Shown one piece after another: positions 58,081-64,000 of a stretch of 64,000 nt of DNA. A model generated the notes under the pieces. That model ran no database searches. It saw only the letters and a list, made by a program, of their open reading frames with translations, and was not told where the DNA came from. Source of the stretch: Anaeramoeba flamelloides. Its lineage: Eukaryota > Metamonada > Anaeramoebidae. Made by a program: the position numbers and the translations under genes. Numbering within the stretch: the first letter of the stretch is position 1; each line of letters starts with the position of its first letter. Location: contig JANTQA010000015.1 of assembly GCA_027625915.1 (NCBI GenBank), positions 6,663,001 through 6,727,000 of the forward strand, written 5' to 3'.

Positions 58081-58305
58081 TTATGTAAAAGACGAGATTT
58101 TATAAAAAGAAGAAATCAAATAAAAGTAGTTGATTGTATCTGAGCATTTTGATCGGTCAATAATCCTATATAGAATTTTAACAAATTTACCTATGTTTTT
58201 GTATTTTTTTTTTTTGTTTGAGAAAACTAAATCATGATTCAAATACTTCTGATGAATATATCTCCTTAAATATTCTTTTAAATTAGAAGTCTCAAATTTA
58301 GTCAC
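58081..58305 (-). mobile_element. Possible LINE C-terminal fragment
   Basis: The frame contains LKEYLRRYIHQKYLNHDLVF and ends SKCSDTINYFYLISSFYK, resembling the Cys-x-(D/E)-T-I-x-x-F pattern before the knuckle of LINE tails, but the His and second Cys are not preserved. It is followed by the dispersed repeat also found at 5.6 kb. Weak call. Confidence 0.25.
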
Positions 58306-58420
58306 TTCAAAATTCTCTCTTTAACAGATTAGATGAAGTCTCATCTAATCCTTAACAATGAATACAATACATTTTTTTGTTTTACTCTCTCCAAAATTTT
58401 TAACACACTGATAATTTATT
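58270..58420. repeat. Dispersed repeat, copy C
   Basis: Shares TTCAAAATTCTCTCTTTAA, TTAGAAGT..CAAATTTAG and the CTAATCC/AACCC..AACA block with 5640-5830, in the same orientation. Confidence 0.45.
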
Positions 58421-59115
58421 AGTTATTGATAATTATTTATTTTTTATTTGGGGAGTATTATAATTTATAAATAATAGTTAACATTTCAATTAATGAATGG
58501 TTCGACTTTAGGTATTTCTTGGAGAATTGATTAAATAAGTTTTTCTTTTTAAAAAATTGAATTTTGGTGTTTTAAAAATTTTGAATTGGAATTTTATTTT
58601 AAACTAGCTTTTTTTTGAAAATTTTGTTGTCTATATACACATATAATTTTATTTTTTTTTCTTTTTGTTTTTAATTAATCTAAAAATATTCCTTAAATTT
58701 TTAAAATAAAAAAATGAAATTCGGATTTATAAAATTAAAAAATTATTAATATGATAAAATTTTACTTTTTGTTTCAAATTTATTCACAACTTTTGTCTCA
58801 ACTTTTTTTTTTCTTAGAAATACAACAATTTGTTTCAAAACAAACATTAATTAATCGATTGTTTTTTTCCGTAATATAACCGATACAAAGCCTGTCCTCT
58901 TCTGAACAAAATGGTTATTTAAAAAAATTAATCATAAAATTTTTAATATGCGGATATTTGAAATGATTCTATTTTTAAATTAAAATTGGAAAAAAATAAA
59001 AATAAAAAATAAGAATTTCAATATTTTCAACTTATTAAAAGGTTGAATTTTTTTATTCGTTATTATTTTTTTGTAATTGATTTGAAAAATACAATTATTG
59101 TTTTTTTTTACAGGC

Positions 59116-59150
59116 TATTATTATTATTATTATTATGATTATGATTATTA
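59116..59150. repeat. (TTA)n microsatellite
   Basis: Imperfect TTA/ATT triplets 250 bp downstream of the ankyrin-BTB gene. Confidence 0.85.
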
Positions 59151-59398
59151 TTTTTCTTTTTATTTTTATGGTGGACGTAATTTTTGTTTGGGAAGTTTTA
59201 ATGATCTGAATTTATTAGTAATTATTTCTTCTATAAAACAATTTAATTTGATTTAAATGATTATCAAATCTATCCTATTAATGTGATGTATTTAAAATAA
59301 CATTTCATTGATATTATCAACAACACATTATCAAAATGTATGTTACAAAAAATTCAAAAACCATTAAAATGAACAAAAAATCCAACATATTTTAGTAT

Positions 59399-61801
59399 CT
59401 ATGCCTCAGAAAAATATTTGTTATTATTATTTTTTTTTTTTGTTCTTTTTTTTTTTTGATCTTTTTTTTTTTTAAATTGCTTTCTTTTACCTCTTCCTCT
59501 AGAACGACTTCTTACTCGATTTTTTTTTTTGGGTTTTATTTCGGGATTTTTTAGATCTAAACGTCTTTGGATTTTTTCTTGTTTGGCTTTTTTTCTTTTT
59601 TTCAAAATTTGAGTTACTGTAAAGCTTAAATTTGAACTTAGTGAAAGTTGGTAATATTCTTCTAACTCTCTTAATTCTCTTAAAATTCTATTAGGCAGCC
59701 CATGTTCAATTTCATCTGTATATAAATACCTTACAAATGCTCGAATTGTGTCTGGGGAAGCGCCAGAATAATCTGTAACTTCTGTTAAATTATCTTCGTT
59801 GGATATTAAAAACATCCCACGGTACAAATCACTTCTTGCTTGAAGGATTAAACTGTGGATCTTAATTGGAATTTTTTCAGTGTTATCAAGATCAAATTTA
59901 TCATCATAATTACCAATATTGGTTTCTTCTTTTTCTTCTTCTGCTTCTTCTTGTTTTCCTGTTTTTTCAATTTCAATTTCAATTTCAATTACTTTTTCAA
60001 TTTCTTTTTCATTTTGGATTTCTTTTTTTATTTCTTTTTCTTTTAATTCTTTATTAATTTCAATTTGTTTTCCATTTTCTTTTTCTATTTCTTTTCGGAA
60101 TTCTTTTTCTTTTTCTAATAATTCTTTATTAATTTCAAATGTTTTTTCATTTTCATTTTCTTTTTCATTTCCCTTTCCATTTCCCTTTCCATTTCCCTTT
60201 CCATTTCCCTTTCCATTTTCAACATTATCCTCCTGATCTCCTTTATTATTGTGATCCACCTCTTTTTTTTTTAGTTCTTTATTAATTTCTTGATGATCAA
60301 CTTCATTTTTATCAATCTCGGATCTTTTTGGAACTAATATTGTAAAATCTTTACCCTCTTCATCTTCATACATTTTTCTTATATCAAGCATAAAATTGGT
60401 CATGTTATTCTTCAAATTGATTTGGTTTCCGACACCTAATGAGAACAGAATTTTCTTTACCAATTTGGTGTTTTTCCCTGTCTCGCTGATTCCGGAATAA
60501 GCCCAAGTTAAAAAGATTGTGATTTCTCGTTTTGTGAACTTTGCAAATGTTGTTTCGATGCTTTTGATATCTGTTAGTAACCGGACTTTGAGCAAGTCTT
60601 TATGGCAATGAAATTGGCTCCCGTCTTTGGAGGTTAATTTAAGATCTGTTTTGGAGTCTTCTTCGATCAGAGACAGGAAATCAAAAATAATGGAGCTATG
60701 GATTTTTAAGAAGGAATTGCCCTGTACGTCAATTGGTGTTTTCCCTTGGGCATTTGTCTCCTTCGCGTCAGCCCCGGCTGACAGTAACAGCATGATTATT
60801 GCAATTTCGCAATTGTTTAAAAACGCGATGTGCAAACAGTTGTTGCCTTGCCAATTCTTGTGGTTGACATCCGATCCAAGCTGTATCAGGTTACTAATCA
60901 TTTCCTTTGTCGCCTTCGATTTCAGAGCAACCATTAGGGGCGTTTCCTTGTGGAAGTTTTCCATATCAATTGTCAATTTTGTGTTTGCTAAGAGTAAGGA
61001 TAACAGCTCCCGTGAGGAATGATAAAACGCGCAGTGATGCAAAAGGGTGCCATTGAAGCAATTAACGTTTTCGGATGCTCCATGCTTTAACAACCATTTA
61101 ATCACATGCAGGTCAGAGTGCTTTTCAATTGCACGAACAACGGCAGAATACTCCGGATCCATTAACATCTCTCCTCCTAAGGGCTTCCATGAAAATTGAT
61201 CGCTGCTCATTTTGTGTTCTTTGATTCGGAATCCTTTATCATAAAAGTAATCAAAAAATTCAAATTTAAGATCGTGTTTAAGCAAAAGGGAATAAATATT
61301 TTTTGATTCTGGGTACAATTTGGGCTTTGATTGGAACTCATATAAAAGTTCAAAGTGATTAAGAGTGACGTGCTTGTTCTCAAGCAAATATTCAAGGCAA
61401 GTCTTTTTATCCTGACAATAGGAATTTGGGTCCACTCGATGCCTCAGAAAATAACGGAGGATCCTTGTACTTTTCACAATTTTACAACAGAGATGCAAGG
61501 GCGTCTGTAATTTTATGTTTTTTAAATTAAGACAATACTTCACTTCGTCAACCAGGTATTTGATTAGTTCCAGATTGCACTTCTTTTTGATACACACGTG
61601 CAAGGCAGAATTTCGAGTTTCAGTCGTGCAAACTCCTGTATCGCTAAAGTGTGTCCAGATATAAATTATCCATTCTAAATTATTATGGTATGCCGCATAA
61701 GTAAACAAATCCATACCTTCACATTTTGTTCGGTTACGTTTGTACTCGTACCAATTGAGACTTGGTGAAACATGCTCAGCAATTTCTTTAAAGTAATTCA
61801 T
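59399..61801 (-). CDS. Ankyrin-repeat protein with C-terminal BTB/POZ domain
   Basis: An 800-residue single-exon protein. Residues about 60-360 form ankyrin repeats, in two groups separated by a less regular stretch (examples: NSALHVCIKKKCNLELIKYL, QTPLHLCCKI, GTLLHHCAFYHSS, KETPLMVALKSKA, GNNCLHIAFLNNC). A partial BTB-like segment (SKTDLKLTSKDGSQFHCHKD) follows near residue 388. The second BTB begins EGKDFTILVPKR and resumes with IKIHSLILQARSDLYRGMFL and EVTDYSGASPDTIRAFVRYL only after a Lys/Glu/Asn insert of about 150 residues. The C-terminus is a very basic Arg/Lys tail (RVRSRSRGRGKRKQ). Ankyrin-BTB proteins often act as adaptors for cullin-3 ubiquitin ligases; that role is inference. The DYSG motif after the first BTB helices is how I remember a large family in Anaeramoeba. 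Confidence 0.85.
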   Translation of the reverse strand: MNYFKEIAEHVSPSLNWYEYKRNRTKCEGMDLFTYAAYHNNLEWIIYIWTHFSDTGVCTTETRNSALHVCIKKKCNLELIKYLVDEVKYCLNLKNIKLQTPLHLCCKIVKSTRILRYFLRHRVDPNSYCQDKKTCLEYLLENKHVTLNHFELLYEFQSKPKLYPESKNIYSLLLKHDLKFEFFDYFYDKGFRIKEHKMSSDQFSWKPLGGEMLMDPEYSAVVRAIEKHSDLHVIKWLLKHGASENVNCFNGTLLHHCAFYHSSRELLSLLLANTKLTIDMENFHKETPLMVALKSKATKEMISNLIQLGSDVNHKNWQGNNCLHIAFLNNCEIAIIMLLLSAGADAKETNAQGKTPIDVQGNSFLKIHSSIIFDFLSLIEEDSKTDLKLTSKDGSQFHCHKDLLKVRLLTDIKSIETTFAKFTKREITIFLTWAYSGISETGKNTKLVKKILFSLGVGNQINLKNNMTNFMLDIRKMYEDEEGKDFTILVPKRSEIDKNEVDHQEINKELKKKEVDHNNKGDQEDNVENGKGNGKGNGKGNGKGNEKENENEKTFEINKELLEKEKEFRKEIEKENGKQIEINKELKEKEIKKEIQNEKEIEKVIEIEIEIEKTGKQEEAEEEKEETNIGNYDDKFDLDNTEKIPIKIHSLILQARSDLYRGMFLISNEDNLTEVTDYSGASPDTIRAFVRYLYTDEIEHGLPNRILRELRELEEYYQLSLSSNLSFTVTQILKKRKKAKQEKIQRRLDLKNPEIKPKKKNRVRSRSRGRGKRKQFKKKKDQKKKRTKKKNNNNKYFSEA

Positions 61802-61929
61802 TCTTTAGGTTCACAAGTAAAAAATGAGAAAAAACATAGTCTTTTCTTTTTCAAACTAATTGGTAAACTTCCAAGTAATGAGTGTTTTCATCCAAACACA
61901 TTTAATTACTGAATCATAGTTCTTAAAAA

Positions 61930-62200
61930 ATAAATTTAATACGTCACATAGAATTAACAGAACTAAATTTTTTCTGTGTAATTTATCAGAAGATTTTAAT
62001 TTTTTGTTTGCTGATGATTTAATTTGGATTATATTAGGAAATAAAATCAAAGTAAAGAATAAATTAAATTCACTATATGAAATTGTTATTCAATTTGGAC
62101 CAAAACCTAATAAAAGATAAAACAGAAAAGTCAAAAGATTTAAAAAAAATTGAATATTTGGATATTTATTTTGATAAAATTTCACAAGTTTATAATTTAA
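61930..62200 (+). mobile_element. Reverse-transcriptase fragment, probably non-LTR
   Basis: The plus-strand frame shows LFADDLIWI, a form of the reverse-transcriptase catalytic box, with a FFLCNL stretch before it like the IYINDL segment of LINE enzymes. Coding-like text continues for another 40-50 codons. FADD (rather than Y-x-DD) and the preceding segment favour a LINE. Short, isolated and broken; no ends visible. Opposite in strand to the ankyrin-BTB gene and starting about 130 bp upstream of its ATG. Confidence 0.5.
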
Positions 62201-62345
62201 AAAAAAATCTAAAAAAAAAAAACCATATAGAATCAGTGTAACCAATTATTCAATAACAATTTGCTAAATAATAGTTAACAATTAGATGATTTCAATCTTT
62301 TATTTTAAGCCAATTAAGAGCTGGATTCGAAATTTTTAATTACAA

Positions 62346-62793
62346 CAGTTCCACGGCTACCATAGAATTCTAAATAAAATACAATTGAGTTTTCTATTCT
62401 TATTTTCTATTTACAAAAAAATTTGGAAATAATAGCTATTATTCAAAAAAAAATTTCAATAAATGAGCTATTATTCAAATTTTGAAATAATATAATAAAA
62501 AAAATTTTCTGAAGATTCACGAAGCACCTAAAAATATTGTTCAATAAAGGTAAATTTTTAAAGATCAGTCAATATTGATATTTTTTTGGGCTCTTTTGGA
62601 CCAATAATTTTTAAGTTTTAAGTGATCTTGAATTTTTTTTTTGATTGTTTCAAAATTTGAATAATAGCTCATTTATTGAAATTTTTTTTTGAATAATAGC
62701 TATTATTTCCAAATTTTTTTGTAAATAGAAAAATAGAATAGAAAAATCATTTGTATTTTATTTAAAATTTTATGGTAGCCTTGGAACGGCTGC
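62346..62793. mobile_element. 448-bp inverted-repeat element with about 145-bp arms
   Basis: Left end CAGTTCCACGGCTACCATAG, right end TATGGTAGCCTTGGAACGGC. The arms share AATAATAGCTATTATT and AAATTTGGAAATAATAGCTA over about 145 bp (62346-62490 and 62645-62793). Non-coding centre. Long arms and a small centre resemble foldback-type or miniature DNA elements. Confidence 0.75.
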
Positions 62794-62976
62794 AAATAAA
62801 AAATAAATAAAATGATTTATCTCTTCCTTATTTATAAAAATTTAAAAAAATTAATCAAAGAATAAATAATAAAATCAACTGGGGTTCAAAAAATTCAATC
62901 GAATTAAAAATTGAAATATAAGTGTAAACATATAATGAGTTGCTGGATTCCAAAATTTAGAAGTCCATTTAGGTTT

Positions 62977-63037
62977 TCCATAATTGAAAAGAATTGAGTA
63001 AAATCAAGTATTTTACACAATTCTTTTTAATTCTAGA
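62977..63037. repeat. Dispersed palindrome of about 60 bp
   Basis: AAAAGAATTGAGTAAAATCA then TTTTACACAATTCTTTTTAA. The best-formed copy: both halves pair through the centre AAATCAAGTATTT. Confidence 0.75.
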
Positions 63038-63269
63038 AAAATGACCTTTAGCTTTTCTTGAATTTTCTGTTTATTTGTGAAGTTTTCTAGGTTTTTTTGA
63101 GGTTTTCTATTTTATTTCTGAAGTTTTCTTGGTTTATTTCTAAAGTAAAAAAAACCTAACCAAAATCTATTGATTTTCTAAATAAATAAAGAACTCAAAA
63201 AAATCTAATGAAAATCCATCTATTAATAAAATAAAAAATAAAAACCCCAGAAACGATCTGCTAGGTTAT

Positions 63270-63435
63270 CTAGAATTTAAAAGAATAGATAAAAACTTAT
63301 ATTTCACTCTCTTCTTTTGAATTATGGAAAAACTCAGCATTTCTTAGATTCTACACCATTTGACCGCTCTTTTCGTTTGGTTTTCCAGAATTTAAAAGAA
63401 TAAAGTTAAATTTAAAATTTTGGTATATTCCAGAA
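63270..63435. repeat. Two more copies of the dispersed palindrome
   Basis: 63270-63328 (CTAGAATTTAAAAGAATAGA to TTCTTTTGAATTATGG) and 63383-63435 (TTCCAGAATTTAAAAGAATA to a worn right half). Between and around them GTTTATTTCTGAAG-like and AACCTA.C-like text also recurs, as at 29.4-30.0 and 52.0-52.3 kb. Confidence 0.6.
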
Positions 63436-64000
63436 ATTCAATTTAACCACGGTTATTTTTGTTTTTACTTTTTGAAATAAACCTAAAATTTATTAAAATT
63501 TTCAATTCATTTCAAAAATAAAAAAAACCTAGAAACTCCCCAAAAATATTTTACAATAATTAAAAATCAAAGTTATTTAATTTGGACCACAAAAAAAATT
63601 AAGTTGTCAGACTAGTTCAACAATTCTAGATTTCAGATTCCTAACAAATTTTTTAAATAGATATTACTCTGTAATCCATAAAAATTCAGATTGAAAATAT
63701 ATTTTATGTTTAAAATAAAAAAAAAGGAAATTTTTGAAAATATTGATTATTTTTTATTTTTATGTCTTCCTTCTGAAAAATATATATTAATATATTGTAA
63801 CAAATTATAAGAAATAAAACCTAATGAATTAATTTTAAATCAAGGTAGTTTTTAATTATTTTCGTTAAAAAATAATTATGAAATTTATGGTTTTTTTACT
63901 GAAATATCAGAAAGGTATTTGAATGATAAAGAAAACTAGAATGTAATTTACACTTCTTCGACATTAAAAAAAAAAAAACGATTTTAATTTTTTTCATTTT

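Larger units (their letters stand above)
55638..59398. other. Spacer of 3.8 kb with two repeat elements and retroelement scraps
   Basis: Contains inverted-repeat elements at 55961-56397 and 56865-57450, a retroelement-like tail at 58081-58305, a dispersed repeat at 58270-58420 and a TTA microsatellite at 59116-59150. Confidence 0.5.
61802..64000. other. Spacer of 2.2 kb to the window end
   Basis: Contains a reverse-transcriptase fragment, a 448-bp inverted-repeat element and three palindromes. After 63.45 kb only AT-rich DNA is seen. Confidence 0.5.

Noticed and set aside
59855-60236. Phe/Ser-rich plus-strand frames
   Set aside because: Antisense to the charged insert of the ankyrin-BTB gene.
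61856-62050. Minus-strand 64-codon frame upstream of the ankyrin-BTB gene
   Set aside because: Antisense to the reverse-transcriptase fragment, which explains the open frame better.

Overview
The window is nuclear DNA of a free-living protist. It is very AT-rich, has GT-AG introns of about 95 to 850 nt, uses TAA and TAG as stops, and carries homopolymer-rich spacers many kilobases long. Charged low-complexity Lys/Glu/Asn runs are inserted inside otherwise conserved proteins. The ankyrin-BTB protein at 59-62 kb, the GCC2/GCC3 multi-membrane protein at 14-20 kb and the mitochondrial-type porin fit an amoeboid or flagellated protist. My best guess is an Anaeramoeba-like metamonad, but this rests on memory of protein style and not on a search.

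Layout. 1-961 (-): 5' part of the SAGA/ADA adaptor Ada2, cut by the window edge. 2175-3923 (+): class I alpha-1,2-mannosidase (GH47), followed in the same frame by an unexplained 110-codon open stretch. 7409-7759 (-): small OB-fold protein. 14471-20425 (+): three-exon gene for a 1,635-residue receptor-like membrane protein. 27145-27963 (+): seven-helix membrane protein. 31724-32044 (-): highly divergent histone H4-like protein. 37906-39381 (-): aldehyde dehydrogenase. 40332-41443 (+): two-exon VDAC-type porin. 46484-49141 (-): NSUN2/Trm4 RNA m5C methyltransferase. 52819-55637 (-): two-exon WDR37 homologue. 59399-61801 (-): ankyrin-BTB protein.

The spacers hold mobile-element debris: at least six families of short inverted-repeat elements (one with clear TA target duplications), the tail of a Tc1/mariner-type transposase, several non-LTR-type retroelement fragments, a nearly perfect 163-bp-arm hairpin, and a dispersed palindrome of about 55-60 bp that clusters at 29-30, 52 and 63 kb.

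The genes do not form one pathway. They are ordinary eukaryotic functions (chromatin, glycoprotein trimming, organelle outer membrane, RNA modification, signalling). No operon-like or defence-like cluster is visible. The best candidate for something undescribed is the H4-like protein, whose tail has no lysine in its first 25 residues. The repeat families come next. No tRNA, rRNA or CRISPR array was recognised.
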